DNA from: Bacteriovoracaceae bacterium
GTDB taxonomy: Bacteria > Bdellovibrionota > Bacteriovoracia > Bacteriovoracales > Bacteriovoracaceae
Direction of reading: 5' to 3'
Length of the DNA: 64,000 nt
Assembly: GCA_947446575.1 (NCBI GenBank)
Contig: CANFHC010000012.1
Coordinates: 1-64,000 of the forward strand
Positions 1 through 8,514 of this stretch are shown piece by piece (position 1 is the first letter of the stretch; the number at the start of each line of letters is the position of its first letter). The notes under the pieces are model-generated. The model did no database searches, was not told the DNA's origin, and was given only the letters and a program-made list of their open reading frames with translations. The position numbers and the translations under genes were made by a program.

Positions 1-1109
1 GCCTTCAGCGTTTTTAAGTTTTTCTCTGAAACATTTTCTGGAAAAAATCTAATGTCAGTTCCCTTGGGGTCTATTTTTCTTCTAAAGCTATAAAGATTCT
101 GTATTAATGTGTTTCTTTCGCTCACATTCCCAATCACACACCAAACTTTTCCAAGATGTCCGGCCACTGCCTGAACGGTTGCGCGTCCACTTGTTCCTTC
201 ATTGTTAAAAATGACTACATAAGGAACCCCCATCTGTCTCATCTGATCGGCGACAAAATAATTTTCACCAATATCAAGGCGATCGATTCCGCCCTTTCGG
301 TAAGCAGTGCCGTGAGAAGCAAGGATCAATTCGTCTGCTAAAGGTAAACGAGCACCTTGAGCAGAACAAAAGCTGCGCGCTTCTCTAGGATCAAGGGATG
401 AAAGATTAGTCGGTCCTGGTACCCATGTCAGAGTTGGGTTAGGGTTTTTCCATGCGGGGCGATCAGAGGTCATTACTGAGCGAAAAAGTCCTTCGGCCGC
501 TTGATAGAGAGCCTTTTCAAGATAGCCCTCACCTTCATAAGTTCTCTCACTGCCATCATTCAAAGAGCCCAAGGTTGCCGATATTCTAAATTGACCGCCC
601 CCTACATGGGCCATCTGGACAAAAACATAATGATCGTATTGTGCAGAAGAATTATACATCATGCGCCCGTTGATCATCGGGAACATATTGGCAAAAGTAA
701 TTTTTCTTTCAGCATTGGTGATTCCGTTTTCTGTATAGAGTTTTTCAATAGCTGTTTTAAAAAACTCTCCCACTGAAAATCCAATACCAATACTATCGAT
801 TGCTTTATTGATGTCGCGCTTACTATCAGCGGCGTCTTGAATTCTTTGCAAAGGGGCCAGCATAAAAGATGGATCAAAGATTCCACCACTTAATTTAACG
901 GCAGCATCGACCACTTCATCCATATACATTTTACGAGTTTGATTCCGTGAAAGTGATAAGGTTTCTTCATATTGTGCGATATCCCCGCCTATTTCCACAC
1001 CAATAAAGCTGGCGATCTTTATCTTCGTATTATCCTCTGCATGCACATTATTTGAAGCAAAGACAAAAGATAAAAGAGCGAAACAAGTTAAAAAAGTTGA
1101 GGCTTTCAT
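1..1109 (-). CDS. Secreted protein with a possible FGE-sulfatase-type C-terminal domain (C-terminus off window)
   Basis: An open frame runs from an ATG at 1109 to the window edge without a stop, giving 369 visible codons. Residues 1-25 form a signal peptide (basic MK, hydrophobic core, ending near NVHA), so the protein is exported. The middle of the visible part has no motif I recognise. The last third contains DPREARSFCSAQGARLP, then a stretch on the pattern of LADELILASHG and a late GKVWCVIGNVSE. This order resembles the formylglycine-generating-enzyme/sulfatase-modifying fold (compare 'A..YC.W.G.RLPTE.EWE.A'). In bacteria that fold is often used as a binding module rather than an enzyme. 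No gene lies upstream on this strand for 220 bases. The family assignment is tentative; exported coding sequence is near certain. Confidence 0.75.
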   Translation of the reverse strand, partial: MKASTFLTCFALLSFVFASNNVHAEDNTKIKIASFIGVEIGGDIAQYEETLSLSRNQTRKMYMDEVVDAAVKLSGGIFDPSFMLAPLQRIQDAADSKRDINKAIDSIGIGFSVGEFFKTAIEKLYTENGITNAERKITFANMFPMINGRMMYNSSAQYDHYVFVQMAHVGGGQFRISATLGSLNDGSERTYEGEGYLEKALYQAAEGLFRSVMTSDRPAWKNPNPTLTWVPGPTNLSSLDPREARSFCSAQGARLPLADELILASHGTAYRKGGIDRLDIGENYFVADQMRQMGVPYVVIFNNEGTSGRATVQAVAGHLGKVWCVIGNVSERNTLIQNLYSFRRKIDPKGTDIRFFPENVSEKNLKTLK

Positions 1110-1329
1110 ACTGACTCCAAGAACTATTACTAAAATATAATTAAGAGCTCTAACATTAATCACTGGCCGGCATCAAAGGATCGTTATGATCAATGTAATA
1201 ATTACTCATATGTGATTACCATGCAGTGTGGATATCTAATCGAAGCTCACATTTAATGGCGTCTGCTTTGCATAATTAACTAATGATGTATGTGGATATT
1301 GTGAGGTTAGAAAATAATCGAGGTAAGCT

Positions 1330-1560
1330 ATGAAAATGAACGAAAATGTAGCAAAGGGAAAATGGCTAGAAATTAAAGGAGACGTGCAAAAAGCATGGGG
1401 TAAATTAACCGATGATGATCTAGATAAGGCAAAAGGAGACATAAAAAAAATTGCTGAAATCATTCAGCAAAAATATGGAGCTGCAGAAGCTGAGCATAGA
1501 AAAAAGTTATCTGAGATCTTCAAAAAGCATGAAATAAAAAATTGGCCCAAAAGTAACTGA
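1330..1560 (+). CDS. CsbD family stress-response protein
   Basis: A 76-residue, highly charged, soluble protein. The KWLEIKGDVQKAWGKLTDDD motif followed by LDKAKGD is the hallmark of the CsbD family (PF05532), whose members are small, abundant, general-stress-induced proteins of unknown biochemical role. The family usually ends near residue 60-70, so this one is full length with a short lysine-rich tail. A GAGG Shine-Dalgarno site at 1320-1323 lies 6 bases before the ATG. The gene stands alone between a divergent secreted-protein gene and a small outer-membrane-protein gene. A second in-frame ATG two codons on is a possible alternative start. Confidence 0.88.
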   Translation: MKMNENVAKGKWLEIKGDVQKAWGKLTDDDLDKAKGDIKKIAEIIQQKYGAAEAEHRKKLSEIFKKHEIKNWPKSN

Positions 1561-1622
1561 TAAGAAAAATAGAGGATAAATTTGGTAAAGTCATCAAAAG
1601 TTAACAAATAACAGGAGTAATT

Positions 1623-2231
1623 ATGAAAAAGCATATTTTTGTTTTTGTATTTTTGTTCTCGTCTATTGGAGTCGCAAAAGCAAGTATTGCAGGATTATTT
1701 GTGGAACCGATGCTAACTTATGAAACTGGGTCCGGAAATATTAGCTTTCCTGCTCCTATTAATAACAGCGATAGTAAAGTTAAAGGATTCGGTGTAGGCG
1801 CAAGATTAGGAGCTCAGGTTTTTGATATAGTTTTTGCTGGTGTAGATGGCAGATATTCGATACCTAAATTAAAAGATACAACTCTCAATCAAGATATCAA
1901 ATCAAAAGGATGGAACGCAGGGCCGATGGTCGGATTACAAATGCCAACTCCTGTTGGATTAAGATTCTGGGGAACTTGGATTTTAGCAGGTCAACTCGAT
2001 CCAGATAGCGATAAAGGGGTCGATGAGAAATTTAAAAGCGGAAATGGTTATCGTCTCGGTGCAGGTTTTAGACTTGGACCTGTTAGTTTGAATGCTGAAT
2101 ATCAATATATAAAATATGATCAAACAGAAATCCAACAAGTAGCAGTTTTTAACAATGGGTTTTCTACAAGTGATATTGTGCTGACAAATAAATCACTCAT
2201 TCTGAGTGTCAGTATTCCAATAGGATTATAA
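1623..2231 (+). CDS. Small outer-membrane beta-barrel protein
   Basis: A 202-residue protein with a clear signal peptide (MKKHIFVFVFLFSS, cleavage near AKAS). The rest alternates short amphipathic strands rich in G, Y and aromatic residues, such as GFGVGARLGAQVF and YRLGAGFRLGPVSLNAEYQY. It ends in a strand, LILSVSIPIGL. This matches small 8-strand OmpA/OmpW-like barrels (the 'outer membrane protein beta-barrel' families). An AGGAG Shine-Dalgarno site at 1613-1617 supports the start. The CsbD gene ends 62 bases upstream and the two may be co-transcribed. The specific function is not recognisable. Confidence 0.75.
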   Translation: MKKHIFVFVFLFSSIGVAKASIAGLFVEPMLTYETGSGNISFPAPINNSDSKVKGFGVGARLGAQVFDIVFAGVDGRYSIPKLKDTTLNQDIKSKGWNAGPMVGLQMPTPVGLRFWGTWILAGQLDPDSDKGVDEKFKSGNGYRLGAGFRLGPVSLNAEYQYIKYDQTEIQQVAVFNNGFSTSDIVLTNKSLILSVSIPIGL

Positions 2232-2239
2232 ATTTCTAA

Positions 2240-2425
2240 ATTATTAAAAGATTCAATAAGAGCAATTTCATAAAAAAGGAATTGCTCTCCAAATCACCTT
2301 CTTCAAAAGAAATATTAAGATATTTTAGTACAATTACGCTCAGGCCAGCAAAAAAACGTGAAAAGCTTGCAGCTCTTCAAACAGCTCAATTGGTAGAATT
2401 ACACTATAAAATGATGAAAGACTAA
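2240..2425 (+). pseudogene. Possible degenerate coding fragment without a usable start
   Basis: In the 354-base gap between the barrel gene and the ABC exporter, one frame stays open for 61 codons up to a TAA at 2423-2425. Its C-terminal half, including RPAKKREKLAALQTAQLVEL, reads like real protein. No ATG, GTG or TTG with a ribosome binding site is placed to translate it; the only ATGs are five codons or fewer from the stop. It could be the tail of a decayed gene or chance. The rest of the gap holds one small hairpin (2260-2287) and nothing else I can identify. Confidence 0.2.
2260..2287 (+). terminator. Hairpin downstream of barrel gene, weak terminator candidate
   Basis: Perfect 8-bp arms GAGCAATT (2260-2267) and AATTGCTC (2280-2287) enclose a 12-base loop, 28 bases after the stop at 2231. 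No T-tract follows, so intrinsic termination would be weak. Confidence 0.35.
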
Positions 2426-2585
2426 ATTCAATTTGACACTATTCGCATTTTGATACTACCCTATGAATTAATATTAATTGTTCTACCCAGACCAATCTAT
2501 TAAAGCTTTCTCGGAAAGCCTGCGTATGCACTTCTAATGATCTTGTGCCGTATTGAACTCTCTCAACTAATTAAAGACTTAAAAT

Positions 2586-4334
2586 ATGAAAAATAATAAT
2601 TATAATTTTTTTGTTAAACTTTTGAACTTAAGCCGAGAAGAATGGCCAATTTTAATTAAAGGAATGATTTTTCTTTTGATAAGTAGTGCCGCTTTATTAG
2701 TTTATCCCCAATACATTAAAGTCATTATCGACCAGGCAGTTAGGTCTAAAGATTTAAAGGCACTTAATCTTGCTGCCCTTTTGGCCATTGCTGTTTTTTC
2801 CATTCAAGCTATTACATCTAGTTTTCGCTATTATTATTTTACTTTGGCCGGAGAAAAGACTGTTAAACGACTTAGAGTAAATCTATTTTCGCAAATCCTA
2901 ATGCAAGAAATGCCCTTTTTTGATTTCTCAAAAACTGGAGAGCTCCTAGGTAGACTCTCATCAGATACGACCGTTTTGCAAAATGCTTTGAGTGTAAATA
3001 TTTCGATGTTAGTTAGAAATTTATTTCAAACGATTGGAGGAATTATTCTTCTTTTTGTGACTTCGGCCAAACTCACAATTTTTATTTTGATTCTTATCCC
3101 TCCACTTGCTTATTTAGTGGCGGTTTTTGGAAAACGCGTAAAAACCATATCTAAGTCGACGCAAGATGCTCTTGCAACTTCATCGGCCGTGGCGGAAGAG
3201 AGCTTATCTGGAGTAAGAACAGTTAAAGCTTTTGCTCAAGAAACATGGGAGATCAATCGCTATTACCAACAATTAGAAAAATCTTTTCAATTATCAATTA
3301 ATAAAATAGTTGAAGTCGCAAAATTCACAGGATCCGTTTCACTAATTGGTTTTGGGGCCATTGTCTTCATTGTCTGGTTTGGCGGGAAATTAGTTATTCA
3401 AGGTGAGATGAGTATCGGAACACTCACTTCTTATATTTTATACGTAATGACGACAGCTTTCTCTGCAGGCTTATTGGGGAGTTTATACACTGATTTCATC
3501 TCAGCCTTTGGAGCTGGACATCGTATTTTTGAATTACTTGAAAATTCAACTGTTAGTCTTGAGAATGGATTAAAGTCTTTAAAACAAATCTCTCATGGAT
3601 CAATCGAGTTTAAAAATGTATCTTTTTCATATCCTGCCAGAAGTGATGTTTTAGTTCTTAAAAATCTTTCAATGACAATAAATCCAAACGAAACAATCGC
3701 AATAGTTGGCTCTTCCGGGGCAGGGAAATCAACAATTGCTCAACTTTTAATGCATTTTTATGACTTAAGAAGTGGGAGCATTATTATTGATCAAAACAAT
3801 GTAAATGATTTTGATCTTTATTCTCTACGGCACCAAATCGGTATCGTTTCACAAGAACCTATTTTAATTTCTGAATCAATTGAAGATAATATCTCTTATG
3901 GAAAACCAGGCGCAAGCATTGAAGAAATTAGAATGGCTTCCAAATTGGCCTATGCTGATGATTTTATAACCGCATTTCCTGAAGGTTATAAAACGTTAGT
4001 CGGTGAAAAAGGTGTACAGCTATCTGGTGGACAAAAACAACGAGTGGCCATTGCAAGGGCGATTTTAAAGAATCCTAGAATCCTTATTTTAGATGAAGCA
4101 ACTTCTGCTCTTGATAGCGAAAGTGAATATTTGGTGCAAAAAGCTCTAGAGCATCTCAGTAAATCTCGCACAACTATAATCATCGCCCATAGGCTTTCTA
4201 CTGTAAAAAAAGCTGATAGGATTTTTGTTCTTGATCAAGGTCATATTATTCAAGAAGGATCTCACCAAGAATTAATTTTAAATCAAACGGGTTTCTACAA
4301 TAAATTAATCGAAAAACAATTTTCTACAAATTAG
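2586..4334 (+). CDS. ABC exporter, fused membrane and ATPase domains (ABCB/MsbA type)
   Basis: A 582-residue half-transporter expected to homodimerise in the inner membrane and export a lipid, drug or peptide. Residues about 20-305 are the six-helix type I exporter membrane domain. Residues about 340-575 are the nucleotide-binding domain with Walker A GSSGAGKS (375-382), signature LSGGQ (479-483), Walker B ending in LDEATSALD (D503, catalytic E504) and the switch histidine in IIIAHRLSTV. All ATPase residues are intact and the length is typical of MsbA/BmrA proteins. No clear Shine-Dalgarno site precedes the ATG. The glutaredoxin-like gene starts 11 bases after the stop, so the two are probably one operon. 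The substrate cannot be inferred. Confidence 0.93.
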   Translation: MKNNNYNFFVKLLNLSREEWPILIKGMIFLLISSAALLVYPQYIKVIIDQAVRSKDLKALNLAALLAIAVFSIQAITSSFRYYYFTLAGEKTVKRLRVNLFSQILMQEMPFFDFSKTGELLGRLSSDTTVLQNALSVNISMLVRNLFQTIGGIILLFVTSAKLTIFILILIPPLAYLVAVFGKRVKTISKSTQDALATSSAVAEESLSGVRTVKAFAQETWEINRYYQQLEKSFQLSINKIVEVAKFTGSVSLIGFGAIVFIVWFGGKLVIQGEMSIGTLTSYILYVMTTAFSAGLLGSLYTDFISAFGAGHRIFELLENSTVSLENGLKSLKQISHGSIEFKNVSFSYPARSDVLVLKNLSMTINPNETIAIVGSSGAGKSTIAQLLMHFYDLRSGSIIIDQNNVNDFDLYSLRHQIGIVSQEPILISESIEDNISYGKPGASIEEIRMASKLAYADDFITAFPEGYKTLVGEKGVQLSGGQKQRVAIARAILKNPRILILDEATSALDSESEYLVQKALEHLSKSRTTIIIAHRLSTVKKADRIFVLDQGHIIQEGSHQELILNQTGFYNKLIEKQFSTN

Positions 4335-4345
4335 GAGTTCAATTT

Positions 4346-4693
4346 ATGAACAGAAAAATTTTATCTGAATCAAAACTTTCGCCTGCAGCTTTGGAATTCA
4401 TTTCACAGAACCATGCAAACATCGTCAATGAAGTAATAAGCAGCATTGACAAAAACAAAATAGTCGTTGTTGGAATGGCCCAAAATCCCGTAGTTAAAAA
4501 AGCCCGCAAAGTTCTTGAAGCTGCTAATATGCCCTATGCGTACTTAAGTTACGGAAGTTATTTATCTAAATGGAAAGAGCGCCTTGCCATTAAAATATGG
4601 AGTGGATGGCCTACCTATCCTCAAGTTTTTATCGACGGAAAATTAATTGGTGGTTGCGCTGAATTGGTTAAGTATTTAACTGTAAAAAAATAA
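4346..4693 (+). CDS. Glutaredoxin-fold protein lacking both active-site cysteines
   Basis: A 115-residue protein following the glutaredoxin pattern: beta strand KIVVVGMAQ, helix KKARKVLEAANMPY, then WPTYPQVFIDGKLIGG (88-103) with the cis-proline (P92) and the GG motif that binds glutathione. Where classical members have CPYC and monothiol members CGFS, this one has NPVV (residues 47-50). Its only cysteine is C104, directly after the GG motif. It therefore cannot do ordinary dithiol or CGFS monothiol chemistry, but may still bind glutathione or a partner. An AGGAG site (4333-4337) overlaps the stop of the exporter gene, which indicates coupling to it. Confidence 0.8.
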   Translation: MNRKILSESKLSPAALEFISQNHANIVNEVISSIDKNKIVVVGMAQNPVVKKARKVLEAANMPYAYLSYGSYLSKWKERLAIKIWSGWPTYPQVFIDGKLIGGCAELVKYLTVKK

Positions 4694-4775
4694 AGATCGT
4701 TTAAGGTTTAGGGAAAACTTTGAAATCTGAGTCATTTGCTTTGCCAGAGAACGATTAATTTGGTTTAAGGCGTCC

Positions 4776-5675
4776 ATGAAAAAATTTTTAACATTTTGCC
4801 TTATTACTCTGGTTTCTTGCAACCCCAAATCTAGTACGAATCAAGAAAAAATTCTTGATGCAACTATTATGAATGGCAAACTTGTTAAAAGTGAAGACTC
4901 GATCGCTTCCAGTGTTGTTGGGATCTATGATTCAAAAGTAAATGGTATCTGCACTGGCTCTTTAATTGCTCCTAATATAGTTATGACCGCCGCGCACTGT
5001 GTTCCTTCAAGAGCTCAAGATGTGAAAATAATTTTTTCAACAAACATAAATAAAACCTTAAATATTAAAGAGCAAGACGGTCTTCATGAATTAGTTTTGC
5101 CAGCGGTTGATTTTAGAGTTGGTCCAACTTGGGACCCCAAAAATGATATTATCAATGTTGATACTGGTGATATTGCTCTTATAAAATTCAAAGGGAATAT
5201 TCCAAAAGGATATAAGCCAGCTACTTTCCTTAAAGATGGAAGTGATTTAAAAATTGGACAAATGGTCACTCTCGCGGGCTTTGGGGTTGATTCTGTGGAT
5301 ATGGAAGAAATAGATCCTAAAAAATATCGAAAACTTGATGAGGCCATTGAATTCGGCGAAGTCATTTGCAGTGGTAAAAATAAAGGCAATTACGGTACCT
5401 GTTATAAAATAGAAAAAAACGGTGATGGGCCGCTGCGAACTGCAAGTGCACCTATTTCCTTCGTCCATGAAACAGAAATTCGCCTTAATGAGAAGAACGC
5501 AGGAACCTGCAATGGAGACTCTGGTGGACCCGCCTATATTCAAAAGGATGGTCAGTATTTCCTTTTTGGAGTTACAAGCAGAGGATCTGATTTTTGCAAT
5601 GAAGTTGGAATCTATACAAATGCAATATATTACAAAACTTGGATTGAGGATTCTATAAAAGCGTTTGAAAAGTAA
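4776..5675 (+). CDS. Trypsin-like serine protease, lipoprotein
   Basis: A 299-residue S1-family peptidase. The N-terminus MKKFLTFCLITLVSC has a lipobox (LVSC, lipidated C15), so the enzyme should be membrane-anchored in the envelope. The catalytic triad is complete: H74 in MTAAHC, D132 in GDIALIKF and S249 in NGDSGGP. Cysteines near H74 and S249 match trypsin disulfide positions. The segment NGKLVKSEDSIASSVVGIY resembles the activation site and N-terminus of trypsins, so zymogen processing is possible. An AAGG site 5 bases before the ATG supports the start. It stands alone; 222 AT-rich bases follow in which I see nothing. Confidence 0.9.
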   Translation: MKKFLTFCLITLVSCNPKSSTNQEKILDATIMNGKLVKSEDSIASSVVGIYDSKVNGICTGSLIAPNIVMTAAHCVPSRAQDVKIIFSTNINKTLNIKEQDGLHELVLPAVDFRVGPTWDPKNDIINVDTGDIALIKFKGNIPKGYKPATFLKDGSDLKIGQMVTLAGFGVDSVDMEEIDPKKYRKLDEAIEFGEVICSGKNKGNYGTCYKIEKNGDGPLRTASAPISFVHETEIRLNEKNAGTCNGDSGGPAYIQKDGQYFLFGVTSRGSDFCNEVGIYTNAIYYKTWIEDSIKAFEK

Positions 5676-5897
5676 CAAATATTAAAAAATGACAATGGGC
5701 AAAATTACAAAAATATTACTTATTTACAAAAAAGACCTAATTCTTCTCCTGTTTAGAAAACAAAAGCATCTAAGTCGGCTTTTATATTTTTAAGATATTT
5801 CCAAAAAAACTAGCTATAATAATTTAAGCTTACTTATTTCAGAAACTAAACTTTTTAAATTTTTTTGAATAAATTTGCTTAAGGACGTTTTCGTTAT

Positions 5898-7145
5898 ATG
5901 CGAGAAAAGAAAAATAAGGTCAAAATAATCATCTTTGCTATCACCATTATGATGATTATCCTTGCATGCTTCATTTATCAATCTAACCAAGCTAAATCTA
6001 GCGATTCAAATACTATTAAAATTGGAATTGTAACTTACTACGGTTATGAGCCAGAAGTAAAACTCTCTTTTGGAGTAGGAACATTACTTGGAGCAGAAGC
6101 CTATATAAATAAAGTAAATAATCATGGTGGCGTAAATGGAAAAAAAATATCTTTAATTATAAAGTATACGAATACTCCAGATGAATTAGAAGCAATTAAA
6201 AGTGCTGAGGAAATTTTAAATAATCATCAAGTTGTCGCTTTTATGTTTCCATTTTGTAAATTGCAAACAAGAGGTATAAAAAAGGTCCTTGCCCAAACAC
6301 AACTTCCTATTCTCTTTCCAGTATCAGGATATGGTATATCTGATGAAAGTATTTTTTATGATAGACCATCATACCAAAATGAATATGATGATCATTTGGA
6401 GAATTTCCTAAAGACTAGACCTAAAAATGAAAGGATTGCTCTTCTCACTGAAAAAGATGAAATGTGTTATAACATACGTTCCACATTCCTAAAATCAAAT
6501 CAGCAATTCAAAAAAAACATAGTAGCTGACATTTTTTACTCCAATCTCTCTGAATTTAAAAAAGTATTGCTCACGAATTCTTCTAGACAAGAAAAGATTC
6601 AATCAGTTAAAAAATATGCCAAACCAATCGTTGAAAAAATAGTTAATTTGAAACCCGATCTTGTGTATTTTTCGTCGAGAATTTCAGGATCTTACATTTT
6701 TAGATTATTTAAAAATGCCAAACCAATGCCTGAATTTGTTTCAATTTCGAGCTATCCAATTGAATCACATGCCAATCTATACAAGGATATATTTAAGAAC
6801 AATTTCTACGCTACTACAATTTTTCCTATTCCATCGCGAGCAAAAAACTTGCAAGTAATGCGAGAATTCATAGAAGACATGAAATCTACAAACATTAAAG
6901 AAAGTGAGCTAACAACTATAATGTTCGAAGGGTATATTGGCGCAAGGATTCTTGTCGAGACATTAAAAAATGCTGGAGCAGATTTAACTCATAATAAACT
7001 AAAAGATACATTAGAAAATACCTCAAACTTAGACATTGGCGGGATGAAATTTTCTTTTACAAAAAATAATCACCATGGAAATAATAAAAGTTATTTTTAT
7101 AAGTTTATTTTGGGAAATCCCACTTTAATTAATGATAACAAATAA
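5898..7145 (+). CDS. Type-1 periplasmic binding protein (LivJ-like ligand receptor), probable lipoprotein
   Basis: A 415-residue protein of the Peripla_BP_6 (leucine/isoleucine/valine-binding) family. Diagnostic parts are IKIGIVTYYGYEPE, GAEAYINKVNNHGGVNGKKI and the later MFEGYIGARILVETLKNAG. The N-terminus is a long hydrophobic stretch ending IILAC, a plausible lipobox with lipidated C24. It would capture a small ligand in the periplasm and pass it to a permease or a sensor. No transporter genes lie nearby. The next gene is a diverged tandem copy. The only SD-like site, AAGGA, is 12 bases before the ATG, which is long. Confidence 0.82.
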   Translation: MREKKNKVKIIIFAITIMMIILACFIYQSNQAKSSDSNTIKIGIVTYYGYEPEVKLSFGVGTLLGAEAYINKVNNHGGVNGKKISLIIKYTNTPDELEAIKSAEEILNNHQVVAFMFPFCKLQTRGIKKVLAQTQLPILFPVSGYGISDESIFYDRPSYQNEYDDHLENFLKTRPKNERIALLTEKDEMCYNIRSTFLKSNQQFKKNIVADIFYSNLSEFKKVLLTNSSRQEKIQSVKKYAKPIVEKIVNLKPDLVYFSSRISGSYIFRLFKNAKPMPEFVSISSYPIESHANLYKDIFKNNFYATTIFPIPSRAKNLQVMREFIEDMKSTNIKESELTTIMFEGYIGARILVETLKNAGADLTHNKLKDTLENTSNLDIGGMKFSFTKNNHHGNNKSYFYKFILGNPTLINDNK

Positions 7146-7277
7146 GTCATTTAGCCAAATTTATTTGAACTGCTGTTTAAAAAAAGATCTATCTTTGATG
7201 GATTGTGCTTACTTATTTAAGTTCATCTTGATAATATTAATTAATATTTTTTCCTTCTCTATCCTAGTTGTTTTAAA

Positions 7278-8492
7278 ATGAAAAAAATTCTCCTTTATTT
7301 AATTTTGCTATTTCTCCCCTTTACTTCACAAGTATTAGCTCGTGATCAATTTAATAAAGAAATTTTAATCGGTGTTATCGAAGGTCTACTAGACCAAAAT
7401 ACAAAAAATCCAGGCTATCCCGAAGAAGCAATTAAAGGGGCAAATATTTATTTCAATGATGTAAATAAAGCTGGAGGCATATTTAATAGGAAAATTAAAA
7501 TAGTCTTTCGTAAAACAAAACTTACAAATGCTTCCATTAAAAAAGAAGCAAAAAAATTACTTTCAACAAATAACATTTTTGCCTTCATGTGGCCTGTTTG
7601 TAATTATGGAACAAATGCAATTCAAAGTGTAATCAAAAACAACGAGATACCAATTCTTTTTCCGATTTCTGGTACAGGCGACAATATACGTGCCAAAAAT
7701 ATTTTTTACGACCGTGGAACTTGGAAGAATGAATTTGAAAATCATATTGGAAAATTTTTTAAATATCGGCCTCATGATGAAACAACAGTCGCAATAACAC
7801 AATTAAATCATTTCTGTTTTCCTGCACGCTCTGCATTTTTAAAATATTACCAACAAGCTCTAGGCCGAAAAATTGCTGGAGATTTTTTTTACGATGCTTC
7901 AAAATATAATCAAACTATACCAGTTGAACTACCTGAAAATGTACCTGCTGAAAAATTAAAAGATAATTCTAATATTGTTGGGTTGGTTGATAAATTAATT
8001 AAAATTAATCCATCTGTAATATTTCATACATCCATTTTGACAGGGGCTTTTTTTTACGAAATAGCAAAATTAAAAAACTTTAAAACAACCTATGTGGTTC
8101 TATCTTATTTTCCAATTGATTTTTTTGTGCGCTATGTTTTAAAGACAAAATTAAATAATTTTTTTTCCACTTCACCTTTTCCAATTCCTTCATCACCAAG
8201 CAAGGCAAAAGTATTGCAAACTTTTTTTGTGGATGCAAAGAAAGCCGGCTATGACAAGAATCAATTAAGTTCACTTATGTTTGAGGGTTATATTGGAGCT
8301 AAATTATTCGTAGAAACTTTAAAATCAACTGGCCCAAAACTTACGCAGAAAAAGTTTATGGAAACATTAGAAAATACGAAGAATCTAACAATTGATAATG
8401 TTAAATTTTCATTTTCACCGACTGATCATATTGGCAATAAAAGAACTTATTTTTACAAGTATGTTGATGGTATTCCTATACTTCAGGAATAA
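7278..8492 (+). CDS. Type-1 periplasmic binding protein, tandem paralogue
   Basis: A 404-residue protein co-linear with the preceding gene: GANIYFNDVNKAGGIFNRKI near the N-terminus, ILFPISGTGDNI in the middle and MFEGYIGAKLFVETLKSTG followed by the LENT.NL pattern near the end. Unlike its neighbour it has an ordinary signal peptide (MKKILLYLILLFLPF, cleavage near VLARD), so it should be freely periplasmic. The two copies diverge most at the N-terminus and in the central segment (about residues 205-225), where ligand preference may differ. The 132-base gap has no strong terminator, so co-transcription is possible. No ABC permease or ATPase accompanies them. Confidence 0.82.
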   Translation: MKKILLYLILLFLPFTSQVLARDQFNKEILIGVIEGLLDQNTKNPGYPEEAIKGANIYFNDVNKAGGIFNRKIKIVFRKTKLTNASIKKEAKKLLSTNNIFAFMWPVCNYGTNAIQSVIKNNEIPILFPISGTGDNIRAKNIFYDRGTWKNEFENHIGKFFKYRPHDETTVAITQLNHFCFPARSAFLKYYQQALGRKIAGDFFYDASKYNQTIPVELPENVPAEKLKDNSNIVGLVDKLIKINPSVIFHTSILTGAFFYEIAKLKNFKTTYVVLSYFPIDFFVRYVLKTKLNNFFSTSPFPIPSSPSKAKVLQTFFVDAKKAGYDKNQLSSLMFEGYIGAKLFVETLKSTGPKLTQKKFMETLENTKNLTIDNVKFSFSPTDHIGNKRTYFYKYVDGIPILQE

Positions 8493-8514
8493 TTCAAAAA
8501 TTCGTTGATTAAAA

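Noticed and set aside
2383-2397. AGCTCAATTGGTAGA, resembling a tRNA D-arm
   Set aside because: No acceptor, anticodon or T-arm can be built around it.
5247-5678. Minus-strand open frame of 143 codons opposite the lipoprotein protease
   Set aside because: It is antisense to the catalytic serine region of a clear S1 protease, with no ribosome binding site or recognisable motif.
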